Part shown: positions 7,393 through 15,355 of the stretch, piece by piece
Layout of the letters: the number at the start of each line of letters is the position of its first letter
Numbering within the stretch: position 1 is the stretch's first letter
Assembly: GCF_016429015.1 (NCBI RefSeq)
Contig: NZ_JAELTU010000069.1
Span: 1 to 36,220, forward strand
Length of the DNA: 36,220 bases
DNA from: Rhizobium sp. ASV20
GTDB taxonomy: Bacteria; Pseudomonadota; Alphaproteobacteria; Rhizobiales; Rhizobiaceae
Direction of reading: 5' to 3'
Made by a program: the position numbers and the translations under genes
Notes under the pieces: generated by a model
Told to the model about the DNA's origin: nothing
Database searches by the model: none
What the model saw: only the letters and a program-made list of their open reading frames with translations

Positions 7393-7857
7393 TCAGGCCT
7401 TCGCTGGCGGCGCGTGATGTTCAAGCCTCTCATCATCGCCGCCGGCAACATAATTGCCGAGCAGCCAGAGAGAGACTTCGGCGGCTTCATCAGGGGTTTT
7501 GAACTCGAAGGTGCCGTTGTGATGCGGTACATCCAGAAACTCGACCGTCAGGCCGAGACCGGTTCCTGAAAGCTTGGCGCGCGCCCTGCCGGGCTCGATC
7601 AGATGAACGCTGAAATGATTGCGCACATTCCGCATGAAGCCCGCCTTGTCGTCATGCAAGCGCACGAAAAGTGCCTGTCCATCGGCTGTTGTCTGCAGCT
7701 GACGAATTGCCTCGGTCGGAAAGGCGCGGCCGAATTCCAAAATGGCAAGGCCGGTATCGTGCAGGCCGTCTTCCTTGTTCTGCGATGCCATGCGCGTCGC
7801 GAAATAGGCAAAAAAGATGACGATCGCAAACAGTATGCACCAGACGACAATACCCAC
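7393..7857 (-). CDS. Hypothetical single-pass membrane protein
   Basis: I do not recognise this gene. From the chosen start it encodes 154 residues: an N-terminal hydrophobic segment (residues 2-20, IVVWCILFAIVIFFAYFA), then a soluble domain of about 130 residues and a His/Pro-containing end. The frame stays open to 7986, inside the neighbouring synthase-like gene, but the in-frame ATGs at 7896, 7902 and 7986 lack ribosome sites. The GTG at 7857 has AGGGGG 8 nt upstream and places the membrane segment at the very N-terminus, so it is preferred. It follows the synthase-like gene by 77 nt and may be the last gene of the secDF-region operon. Confidence 0.7.
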   Translation of the reverse strand: MGIVVWCILFAIVIFFAYFATRMASQNKEDGLHDTGLAILEFGRAFPTEAIRQLQTTADGQALFVRLHDDKAGFMRNVRNHFSVHLIEPGRARAKLSGTGLGLTVEFLDVPHHNGTFEFKTPDEAAEVSLWLLGNYVAGGDDERLEHHAPPAKA

Positions 7858-7934
7858 GGCAGATCCCCCTGAAATGCAAATCAAGTGCCCATCCATCGTC
7901 ATAGACGGCGAGACTTGTGCGAGCTTGGTGTATT

Positions 7935-8795
7935 TTAGATTTTCTTTGTGATCGACGCTATCGCCATGCGCATCTGACGACGCCATTGCGGCAGCGCCAG
8001 CGGACGATCGAAAAGACCTACGCCGAGCGATTGGGCTCTTTTCAGCACCGGCTCGGCCAGCGTGGCAGGTAGAAACGCCGGAAACACCGCAGCCGGGATG
8101 GCGCCAGCCGCCCTCGCCTTGGCCAGATGCTCGCGACCAAGACCCGCGAATGCTTCGATCGCCACGGAGATGCGGGCCTTGTCTTCGCCCGCAAGGAATG
8201 AATCGCGATCAAGACCTGTCGCAGTGAGGATCTCAAGCGGCAGGTACAGCTGGCCGCGATGACGATAGAGCGGCATCAGCAAGAGCAACCCCGCAATCGC
8301 CTGGGCGACACCCGCGTGACCGGCGGCATCGGCAGAAAGTTTCGCCTCCTCCGACGATAAGACCAGGCTGGCAAGCTGGATCAGTGCCGATGCCGTTTCA
8401 CCGGTGTAGCCTTCCAGATTGCTGCGGGTCTCCATCGGGTCGTCGTAAAGATCGAAGATACGCGCATCGATCATGTCGATCAGCGTCTGCCGCGGCAAAC
8501 GGTATTGCTCGATGGCTTGCAGGAGTTCCGCAGCTATCGGATTGGCTTCGCTCGATCCGTGCGCCTGCCCTTCGAGAAGGTCGCGCCAGTACTGCATGCG
8601 CACTTCACCCGGCAATGGCTCGTGCACCAGATCGCGTATGCGCGCCAATTCTGCATTGAAGGCATAGAGCGCTGCGAGCGCCGGGCGCTTGTCTTCCGGC
8701 GCGAGCAAGCATGCTAGATAACGATCGCGATCGGTATCTCGAAGCGTAGCAAGGCAAATGTCTTTGTTGTCGCGGGGTGCGGCAGTCGTCGTCAT
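7935..8795 (-). CDS. Squalene/phytoene synthase family protein (NDUFAF6-like)
   Basis: This 286-residue all-helical protein belongs to the squalene/phytoene synthase superfamily. Visible blocks are RYLACLLAPEDKRPALAAL, YAFNAELARIRD, VRMQYWRDLLEG and LYDDPMETRSNLEGYTGETAS. The first aspartate-rich motif (DxxxD), needed for Mg-diphosphate binding in true synthases, is not intact: the equivalent stretch reads RIRDLVHEP. The closest relatives by pattern are mitochondrial NDUFAF6-type proteins, which act in assembly of respiratory complex I rather than isoprenoid synthesis. It starts 16 nt after the Mth938-domain gene, itself homologous to the complex I factor NDUFAF3. A complex I role is an inference from family and context. 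Confidence 0.85.
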   Translation of the reverse strand: MTTTAAPRDNKDICLATLRDTDRDRYLACLLAPEDKRPALAALYAFNAELARIRDLVHEPLPGEVRMQYWRDLLEGQAHGSSEANPIAAELLQAIEQYRLPRQTLIDMIDARIFDLYDDPMETRSNLEGYTGETASALIQLASLVLSSEEAKLSADAAGHAGVAQAIAGLLLLMPLYRHRGQLYLPLEILTATGLDRDSFLAGEDKARISVAIEAFAGLGREHLAKARAAGAIPAAVFPAFLPATLAEPVLKRAQSLGVGLFDRPLALPQWRRQMRMAIASITKKI

Positions 8796-8811
8796 GCTTT
8801 AGGTCCGAACG

Positions 8812-9198
8812 TCAAACGGCAATCAGCGCAGCAGCCACGGCTCGTGACTCGGACAGCATGATGTTGAAGGTGCGTACCGCCGCCCCTGTGCTCATCGGGT
8901 CCGACGAAATCTGCTTGGCGCGCAAGGCCGCCTTGAGATCGGCCGGCAATGGCCGCAGCTCCATGCCGGTGCCAACGAGCAGCACCTCGATCTCGGCTGC
9001 CTCATCGAGAACCTTCTGAAACCGATCCGGCGTCAAAGCATCGCCCTGCAGCATGTCCCAGCCGTAAATGCCGGACGGCAGGCATAGCAGAGAGCCGCGA
9101 TGCGACATGTCGGCAAAGCGGAAGCCGCCATTGCCGTAAGCGTCGATCGGTGCGCGCCCGGGAAAGTGGGCGTTGCGAATTTCTATACCTTTTGCCAA
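8812..9198 (-). CDS. Mth938-like domain protein (NDUFAF3 family)
   Basis: This 128-residue protein has the Mth938/DUF498 fold signature: IDAYGNGGFRFADMSHRGSLLCLPSGIYGW, then EVLLVGTGMELRPLP near residue 80 and a C-terminal MSTGAAVRTFNIMLSESRAVAAALI. Human NDUFAF3 (C3orf60) is in this family and assembles complex I. The likely start is a TTG at 9198 (reading AKGIEIRN next), 4 nt after the secDF stop. The frame continues upstream to 9258 inside secDF, but those residues are not family-like. The tight spacing to secDF and to the synthase-like gene marks one operon. Confidence 0.85.
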   Translation of the reverse strand: MAKGIEIRNAHFPGRAPIDAYGNGGFRFADMSHRGSLLCLPSGIYGWDMLQGDALTPDRFQKVLDEAAEIEVLLVGTGMELRPLPADLKAALRAKQISSDPMSTGAAVRTFNIMLSESRAVAAALIAV

Positions 9199-9202
9199 TG
9201 TC

Positions 9203-11746
9203 TTACACCGCTGGTTTGCCTGACTGAATGTCGCCGGCGGCAGGCCCATTGCTTTCACCGCCGGTCTGGAACTTATCCGGACGCAGCTTGAACAGGATCA
9301 GCACGGGCGCAGCAATATAAATCGACGAGAAAGTGCCGACAGCGACGCCGAAAAGCAGCACGAAGGTGAAAGAGCGTATCACCTGGCCGCCGAAAATGTA
9401 GAGAGCGAGCAGCGCCAGAAGCGTTGTCGCGGATGTGAGAATGGTCCGCGATAGTGTCTGATTGATGGAGGCATCAATCAGAATCGGCAGAGGCATCTGC
9501 GAATAGCGCTTCAGGTTTTCGCGCATGCGGTCGTAAACGACGACGGTATCGTTCAGCGAATAGCCGACAATCGTCAGGATCGCGGCAATGCCAGTCATGT
9601 TGAATTCCATGCCGGTCAGAACGAAAAGACCAAGCGTCAGGATGACGTCGTGCAACGTCGCGATGATTGCGCCGACCGCGAACTGCCATTCGAACCGCAG
9701 CCAGATGTAGATCAGAATCGCAAAGAGCGCTGCCAGCACGGCAAACGACGCGGTAGTCGTGATCTCGCCAGACACAGCGGGGCCAACGACCTCGACGCGG
9801 GAGAAATCGTAATCCTTGCTCAGCTCCTCGCGAACCAGGGTTACGGCTGACTGTTCCGCGTTCTCCCCACCGTCCTGTGCATGCACGCGGATGATGGCAC
9901 CGAGGCGATCGGTAAGCCGCTCGACCTGCACGTCGCCCGGGACGATGCCCTCAAGCCGGGATTGAATGTCTGTCGGATCGGCAACGCCCTGTTTGGCGCG
10001 AACCTCGATGATAGAGCCGCCGGCAAAATCGATGCCGAGATGCATACCCACGGTCGCAAATGCAAGAAGGGTCGCCACCGATAGCGCCGCCGATATCGTG
10101 AAGGTGTAGCGGCGAATGCCCATGAAGCGGATGTTGGCACTGTCGAAAATACCACTGCGAACACCGACAAGCAGTGTGCGCGGCTTGCGATGCGATATCC
10201 ACATGTCCACAAGCGAACGTGTGACGAAGCAAGACGTGAAAAACGTGGTGAAAACGCCAATGATCAGGGTCGCGGCGAATCCACGCACCGAGCCGCTGCT
10301 GGCGTAGAAGAGAATGGCAGCGACGATCAGCACCGTGAGGTTGGCGTCCGCGACCGTCGCAGCCGCCCTGTTAAAGCCGTGGCGAAGTGCGTCGACAAGA
10401 AGATGCGTCTTCTTTTCTTCTTCGCGCACACGCTCGTAGATCAACACGAGAGCATCGAGCCCGATCCCGATGATCAGCACGATGGCGGCGACGCCCGGCA
10501 GGGTCAGCGCTATGCCGAACAACCCCATGATCGCCACCACCATGGTGATGTTGATGATCAGCGCGATCGTCGCAACAACTCCCAGCAAGCGATAGAAGCC
10601 GATCATCAGCGCGGTCACGAACACTGCCGCGGCGATGCAGGCTATTATGCCGTAACGAGCCGTCTCGCTGCCAAGGCCGGGCTGGATGGTTCGCTCTTCG
10701 ACCGGCGTGAGCGTTGCGGGCAATGGCCCGCTCTTGATCATGACAGCCAGATCCTGCGCGCCGCGCGCCGTAAAGTCGCCGGGAATGTCGATCTCACCCG
10801 TTGCGATCACAGTCTTCAGCACAGCAGTCGAGATCACCTGATCATCGAGCACCACGACGACGATCCGGCCAAGATTGCTTGCAGTCGTTTGCGCAAAGCG
10901 GTGTGCCGCCTCCGGCGTCAGCTTGACGGAAACCGTGCCGTCGCCGCTCTGGCTGTTGACCACGGCGGTCGCGTCCGCAAAATCCACGTTGGAGAGAACG
11001 GGCTGCCGCTGAACCAGATAGCCGACCGGCGGATCATCCTCGGAAAACATGACGTCGGACCCGGCCGGAGGATGACCATCCATGGCGTCCTGAACAGACA
11101 TCGATTGATCGATGAAACGGAAGCTCAATTCGGCGGGCTGGCCGAGAAGGTTCTTCAATCGCTGCGGATCGGCAAGATCGGGGACCTGCACGGCAATACG
11201 ATCGCGCCCCTGACGGCGGATCAATGGCTCGTCCACTCCCAGCTGTACAATGCGATCGTGAATGATCTTCATCGACCGGACGACTGCGGAAGCGACGTGG
11301 CTGTCGATATCCTCATTGGTGATATCGAGCGTCATCGCGCCGTTATCGCCCTGGGAAAGCTTGACGGCTGGCTTGTCCGACCCCGCCGTGAGCGGCCGCA
11401 ATGCCGTCAACGCTGCCTGAACCTGCGCGGGATCGTTGATCTTGAGCTCGATTTTCTGTCCGGTGCCGGTCAAGCCGGAATAGGCGACATTGACGGTGCG
11501 CAAACGAGCCCCGATATCGCCGACGACATCTCCAAGGCGATCCTTCTCGATGTCGTCCCGTTCAATCTTCAACAGGAGATGCGAGCCACCGCGCAGATCG
11601 AGCCCGAGCCCGATCTTTCTATGTGCCCACCAGGAAGGGAGAGAGGAGATCGTGCGCTCCCCAAGCAGGTTGGGAACGGCAAGGAGCACGCTCAAGAGAA
11701 CGGCGAACCAGATCAGGGTGGTCTTCCACCAGGAGACGTGCAGCAT
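9203..11746 (-). CDS. secDF: Fused protein translocase subunit SecDF
   Basis: SecDF uses the proton gradient to pull secreted proteins across the inner membrane after SecYEG. This 847-residue chain is a SecD-SecF fusion. The SecD half has a first membrane segment (about 8-28), the motif LGLDLRGGS at residues 47-55, a large periplasmic P1 region and a five-helix bundle ending near 510. The SecF half begins near 545, has GIDFAGGSIIEV around residue 570, a periplasmic loop and five more helices ending near 830. The ATG at 11746 has GAGAGAG upstream. yajC lies 159 nt upstream on the same strand, and the Mth938-domain gene starts 4 nt after the stop. Confidence 0.97.
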   Translation of the reverse strand: MLHVSWWKTTLIWFAVLLSVLLAVPNLLGERTISSLPSWWAHRKIGLGLDLRGGSHLLLKIERDDIEKDRLGDVVGDIGARLRTVNVAYSGLTGTGQKIELKINDPAQVQAALTALRPLTAGSDKPAVKLSQGDNGAMTLDITNEDIDSHVASAVVRSMKIIHDRIVQLGVDEPLIRRQGRDRIAVQVPDLADPQRLKNLLGQPAELSFRFIDQSMSVQDAMDGHPPAGSDVMFSEDDPPVGYLVQRQPVLSNVDFADATAVVNSQSGDGTVSVKLTPEAAHRFAQTTASNLGRIVVVVLDDQVISTAVLKTVIATGEIDIPGDFTARGAQDLAVMIKSGPLPATLTPVEERTIQPGLGSETARYGIIACIAAAVFVTALMIGFYRLLGVVATIALIINITMVVAIMGLFGIALTLPGVAAIVLIIGIGLDALVLIYERVREEEKKTHLLVDALRHGFNRAAATVADANLTVLIVAAILFYASSGSVRGFAATLIIGVFTTFFTSCFVTRSLVDMWISHRKPRTLLVGVRSGIFDSANIRFMGIRRYTFTISAALSVATLLAFATVGMHLGIDFAGGSIIEVRAKQGVADPTDIQSRLEGIVPGDVQVERLTDRLGAIIRVHAQDGGENAEQSAVTLVREELSKDYDFSRVEVVGPAVSGEITTTASFAVLAALFAILIYIWLRFEWQFAVGAIIATLHDVILTLGLFVLTGMEFNMTGIAAILTIVGYSLNDTVVVYDRMRENLKRYSQMPLPILIDASINQTLSRTILTSATTLLALLALYIFGGQVIRSFTFVLLFGVAVGTFSSIYIAAPVLILFKLRPDKFQTGGESNGPAAGDIQSGKPAV

Positions 11747-11905
11747 CGCTCTCTCGAATTTTTGGCTTCTCTACTGCGCCCCAGTCTCCCCGAGGATGAC
11801 CAAGGGCGCAGTAACACCTTGAATTTGTGCACAGTCCCTCAAGAAAGTCGATTCCGATTTTCGAGGACATGCACTCGTCAGGCGAGCTGCCTGCACGTGA
11901 GAAGC

Positions 11906-12253
11906 TTACGCGGCGTCGGCCTTGACGGGCTCACCCTTGACGCGAACTTCCGAAATGGCGCTACGGACGACGCGGATGCGAACGCCGTCTGCGATTTCGA
12001 CTTCGAGTTCCTTGTCGTCGATGACCTTCGTGACCTTACCGACAATACCGCTGGTAACGATCTGATCGCCGCGGCGAATGTTCTTCAGGATCTCGTCACG
12101 CTTCTTCGCCTGCGCACGCTGCGGACGGATCAGAAGGAAATACCAAACGACCATCAGCGGTACAAACAGGATGATCATTTCAAAGCCGGATCCGCCGAAA
12201 GCGCTGGCGGCCGAATCTGTCGCGCTCTGCGCATATGCGTTGGTGATAAACAT
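11906..12253 (-). CDS. yajC: Preprotein translocase subunit YajC
   Basis: YajC is a small single-pass membrane protein associated with SecDF. The product has 115 residues. One membrane segment (about 26-44, MIILFVPLMVVWYFLLI) is followed by RPQRAQAKKRDEILKNIRRGDQIVTSGGI-type family sequence (here RRGDQIVTSGIVGKV) and a cytoplasmic beta domain. The ATG at 12253 has AAGGGAG upstream. It is the first gene of the yajC-secDF unit and is transcribed from the promoter at 12308-12336. Confidence 0.97.
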   Translation of the reverse strand: MFITNAYAQSATDSAASAFGGSGFEMIILFVPLMVVWYFLLIRPQRAQAKKRDEILKNIRRGDQIVTSGIVGKVTKVIDDKELEVEIADGVRIRVVRSAISEVRVKGEPVKADAA

Positions 12254-12275
12254 CGAGAACTCCCTTGAACTCCTT

Positions 12276-12293
12276 GCGGGAACCGGGTCCCGC
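12276..12293 (-). other. Short hairpin in the yajC leader
   Basis: GCGGGA/TCCCGC forms a 6-bp stem with a 6-nt loop in the 5' leader, 23 nt upstream of the yajC start. No function can be assigned. Confidence 0.3.
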
Positions 12294-12307
12294 GTCAGGT
12301 GGCCGGA

Positions 12308-12336
12308 ATATAGTTACGCGCATGGCGAATGCAACA
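12308..12336 (-). promoter_or_regulatory. Promoter of yajC-secDF
   Basis: On the minus strand, TGTTGC (12331-12336) and CTATAT (12308-12313) are 17 nt apart. The -10 matches the rhizobial consensus exactly. The predicted leader is about 47 nt. Confidence 0.5.
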
Positions 12337-12396
12337 AAAACAGCCGCCAACCGTACCGTTTTCCCGGTCTCTTAGCCTTTCAGGCCAGAAAGGAGC

Positions 12397-12465
12397 ATGA
12401 TACCCGGCAAGACAGCGCGCGCATTTTACGACTTTCTTGTTCAATATTCAGGAGGAAAACGGTGA
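12397..12465 (+). CDS. Possible 22-residue leader peptide coupled to the DUF815 gene
   Basis: The ATG at 12397 is preceded by AAAGGAG at ideal spacing. It opens a 22-codon frame, MIPGKTARAFYDFLVQYSGGKR, whose TGA (12463-12465) overlaps the GTG start of the DUF815 gene in the sequence GTGA. The ribosome site of the downstream gene lies inside the small frame, so translation of one would affect the other. Expression of the peptide has not been shown; the start signal and the exact overlap are the evidence. Confidence 0.4.
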   Translation: MIPGKTARAFYDFLVQYSGGKR

Positions 12466-13334
12466 CTGAAGACCAAAACGCCCTGATCCTTGCCGAAGTT
12501 CGTCGCCTTGCCGATGCCGTCGAACGTCTGGCCGGGCCGGCTCCGGCCATCAACGATTGGAATGCAGCCGACTGCTTCGTCTGGGCTCCGGCCCGGCTTC
12601 ATCTGCAGCCCGTGCCGCGGCCGAACCGGGTGGCGATCACCCTCATTCGCGGCGTCGATCATGTGCGTGACATTCTGCACGAAAACACTCTGCGCTTCGC
12701 GGAAGGCTTTGCCGCCAACAACGTGCTGCTCTGGGGCGCGCGCGGCATGGGCAAGTCCTCGCTCGTCAAGGCCGTCCATGAAGACATACGCCGCTCAACC
12801 GGCGTATCGCTGAAACTCATAGAAGTACACCGCGAGGATATCTCAACGCTGCCGGTGCTCCTCGACATTCTGAAGGCAGCGCCGCATCTCATTATCATTT
12901 TCTGCGACGACCTTTCCTTCGACCACGACGACACTGCCTACAAGTCGCTGAAGGCAGCGCTCGACGGCGGCGTCGAGGGTCGTCCGGACAATGTGTTGTT
13001 CTATGCCACCTCGAACCGTCGCCATCTGCTGCCGCGTCACATGATGGAAAATGAACAGTCGACGGCGATCAACCCGTCCGAAGCCGTCGAAGAGAAGGTT
13101 TCGCTCTCCGATCGCTTCGGTCTCTGGCTCGGCTTCCACAAATGCAGCCAGGAAGACTATCTCCAGATGATCGACGCCTATGCCGACCACTTCAAGCTCG
13201 ACCTCGACCGCGCCAAGATACATCACGAAGCGCTGGAATGGGCAACGACGCGCGGCGCAAGATCGGGCCGCGTTGCCTGGCAATACATCCAGGATCTCGC
13301 AGGACGGCTGCGCATCGTGCTCGAGCGCGACTGA
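12462..13334 (+). CDS. DUF815-family AAA ATP-binding protein
   Basis: The 290-residue product is an AAA-type ATPase of the DUF815 family. Walker A reads GARGMGKSSLV near residues 90-100 and Walker B is IIIFCDDLSF near 145-154. A sensor-1-like FYATSNRRHL follows, then DRFGLWLGF and a C-terminal helical lid. The GTG at 12462 is chosen because AGGAGGAAAAC lies immediately upstream and VTEDQNALIL begins the conserved region; the frame upstream to 12078 is antisense to yajC. The substrate or partner is unknown. The gene diverges from yajC and ends at a terminator shared with the nlpD-like gene. Confidence 0.92.
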   Translation: MTEDQNALILAEVRRLADAVERLAGPAPAINDWNAADCFVWAPARLHLQPVPRPNRVAITLIRGVDHVRDILHENTLRFAEGFAANNVLLWGARGMGKSSLVKAVHEDIRRSTGVSLKLIEVHREDISTLPVLLDILKAAPHLIIIFCDDLSFDHDDTAYKSLKAALDGGVEGRPDNVLFYATSNRRHLLPRHMMENEQSTAINPSEAVEEKVSLSDRFGLWLGFHKCSQEDYLQMIDAYADHFKLDLDRAKIHHEALEWATTRGARSGRVAWQYIQDLAGRLRIVLERD

Positions 13335-13463
13335 TCGGCGAGCTCAATGCCCTGAAGCGTGTCGCGATCATCCAAATTCGCTCCCAGTGCTTCAGGTCTT
13401 TGATGTCACGCAGTCTTTGCCGCAAAGCCGCTCGACACGTTTGCGCGACATGCATAGAATGAC

Positions 13464-13491
13464 AAAAAGCCCGGCAAACACCGGGCTTTTT
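13464..13491. terminator. Bidirectional terminator between DUF815 and nlpD-like genes
   Basis: AAAAAGCCCGG and CCGGGCTTTTT are perfect inverted repeats around a 6-nt loop. The A-run on one side and T-run on the other let the hairpin terminate both convergent genes. Confidence 0.93.
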
Positions 13492-13514
13492 GCAGAGTCC
13501 TTGAGACGCACTAC

Positions 13515-15185
13515 CTATTCAAGGAACGTCATTGGGTTGACCGGAGCAGAGTTCTTCCGGACTTCGAAATGAAGCTGCGGCTGGCTGACATTGCCGCTCA
13601 TCCCCGATGTTGCGAGGGTCTGACCACGCTGGACCTTCTGTCCGCGAGCAACGCTGAGCGCATCCGCATGGCCATAGACCGTGACCGTACCATCGTCATG
13701 GCGGACGAGAACCGTATTGCCCAGTTCCTTCAGTCCGTTGCCGGCATAGATAACGACGCCGTTCTCGGCCGCCTTGATCGGCGTGCCCTCAGGAACGGAG
13801 ATGTCGATACCGTCGTTGCGGCTACCATTCACGTTGGCGCCGTAACCGGCGACAACAGCGCCGCGGACGGGCCAACGATACTTGCCGATGCCAGTTGCCT
13901 CAGGCGCATCCGCTTGCGTGTCGGACTTGGCGGCATCGTTGATCGACTGGCTCGGAGCGATCGAGGCGACCTCTTTCGCCTTCGGAGCATCGGCCGCAGC
14001 AGCCACCTTGGGTGCCTGCTTTGCGGCGGGTTCAGCGACCGGCACGGCACCCGGCTTGACAGAGACCTTCTGCGGCTCGATGGAAGCAGTCTTGACCGGA
14101 TCGGCAGAGGCGACGGCGCCATGCGGCAATGCCAACGCCTGACCGATGCGAATGCCGTCACCGGCCTGCATGTTGTTCGCCCGCTTCAGTTCGGCGACGC
14201 TAACGCCGCTTTCCTTGGCAATTCTCGCCAGCGAGTCACCCGGCTTGACGACATAGGTGCCGGCGCCCTTCGGGCCTGGGCCCTTTCCATTACCGGCAGC
14301 AAGCTTGTTCGGGTCGGGAAGGCCTGCCTGGGACTTGCCGCGCATCTGGTTGCCGGACGGCAAAGCAAGCGCATCCTGCTGCGGAGCCTTGCCCGGACCG
14401 GGCATCTTTCCACCCTTCGACAGATCGGTCGCTTCCGAAGCCATTTTCGCCGGGCTCGAGGCACCTGCGCCATTCTGGGTCGGGATGATGACCTGCTGAC
14501 CGGGCTGAGCACCAGCGCCGTTGCGCAGACCATTGGCCCTCAGAATTTCCTTCTCCGGAACGCCATAGCGGCGCGACAGCAATGCGATATTTTCGCCTTG
14601 GTGCAGCGTCACGCTCGGAGCATTGACCGTGGTCCAGCCCGGAGACATCTGCGGCGTAGCGGCGGCAGTCTTGATCGTGCCGGTCGACAGTGTGTCGGGT
14701 GCGAGCGCCGAAGCGTTGCGCGAGCCGCCATTGTTGCGTGCCGCCGGGAAAGGCTGGGCCAGAGCTTCGTTTTCGGCCCGGGAGGCCGCCCGCGGACGAG
14801 CGATCTCGGCAGATGCACCGGGAGGAGCAAGTTCGGAGCGCTGAATTGCCACCGGCGCGGCGGATGCCCGCGCGCTGGAATAAGAGGGATTATAGCGGGC
14901 TGGCGAGTTCGGATAGGGTTGCGATACCGGTGCGCTCTGCTGCGAATAATCCTGCTGGCCGTAACCGCCTGCCTGGGCAACATCGGCACGTGGCACCGGA
15001 TCGCCGTTCGGACCGTTAAGGCTGCGACGATTTATCGAACCTGTCGTAACATTGTCCGTCTTGTTGAAGAGCCCGCTGAAACGGGTCGTGTCTGAACTAC
15101 AAGCTGTTGCAGTGCTCGCCAGAAGAACGGCCACGAGGACTTTTCCTGCCGATTTACCGAAGTTTGAAGAAAGACTGAAACCCAT
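13515..15185 (-). CDS. nlpD: NlpD-like LysM/LytM (M23) lipoprotein, degenerate active site
   Basis: The 556-residue envelope protein begins with a signal segment ending in STATAC, a plausible lipobox with C29 as the lipidated residue. Two LysM repeats follow (LHQGENIALLSRRYGV and YVVKPGDSLARIAKESGV) in a Pro/Ala-rich linker. A C-terminal M23/LytM domain covers about 435-556. The zinc site is incomplete: the first ligand His is N457 (in NDGID) and the first His of HxH is Q537 (QLHFEV), while D461, H506 and H539 remain. This resembles NlpD, EnvC and DipM proteins, which activate amidases instead of cutting peptidoglycan. It sits next to pcm-surE, as nlpD does in Escherichia coli. The ATG at 15185 is preferred; a GTG at 15197 is possible. 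Confidence 0.88.
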   Translation of the reverse strand: MGFSLSSNFGKSAGKVLVAVLLASTATACSSDTTRFSGLFNKTDNVTTGSINRRSLNGPNGDPVPRADVAQAGGYGQQDYSQQSAPVSQPYPNSPARYNPSYSSARASAAPVAIQRSELAPPGASAEIARPRAASRAENEALAQPFPAARNNGGSRNASALAPDTLSTGTIKTAAATPQMSPGWTTVNAPSVTLHQGENIALLSRRYGVPEKEILRANGLRNGAGAQPGQQVIIPTQNGAGASSPAKMASEATDLSKGGKMPGPGKAPQQDALALPSGNQMRGKSQAGLPDPNKLAAGNGKGPGPKGAGTYVVKPGDSLARIAKESGVSVAELKRANNMQAGDGIRIGQALALPHGAVASADPVKTASIEPQKVSVKPGAVPVAEPAAKQAPKVAAAADAPKAKEVASIAPSQSINDAAKSDTQADAPEATGIGKYRWPVRGAVVAGYGANVNGSRNDGIDISVPEGTPIKAAENGVVIYAGNGLKELGNTVLVRHDDGTVTVYGHADALSVARGQKVQRGQTLATSGMSGNVSQPQLHFEVRKNSAPVNPMTFLE

Positions 15186-15297
15186 GACTCGACCCACTTA
15201 AGACGCAACCGTTTATGGGTCGATTAAAGCGCGTTAATCTTACCATGCGGTTAAAGCACTGGTGCGACATGTGTTTTTTTGAGGAATTGCTAACCAT

Positions 15298-15340
15298 AGA
15301 AAAAAGAAGCAGCCTTCGGCCCTGCCGTACCGGCTGCTTC
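15298..15340 (-). terminator. Rho-independent terminator after pcm
   Basis: The stem GAAGCAGCC/GGCTGCTTC (15306-15314 with 15332-15340) contains a further CGGC/GCCG inner stem. On the minus strand it is followed by a T-run (A-run at 15299-15305). It ends the serS-surE-pcm unit and separates it from the nlpD-like gene. Confidence 0.92.
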
Positions 15341-15355
15341 AACCCGAATTGGGCC

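Noticed and set aside
10190..12268. Plus-strand open frame of 692 codons
   Set aside because: It lies opposite secDF and yajC and has no recognisable domain; its composition is that of a codon-bias shadow.
13569..15095. Plus-strand open frame of 508 codons
   Set aside because: It is antisense to the NlpD-like gene, whose LysM and LytM domains are plain.
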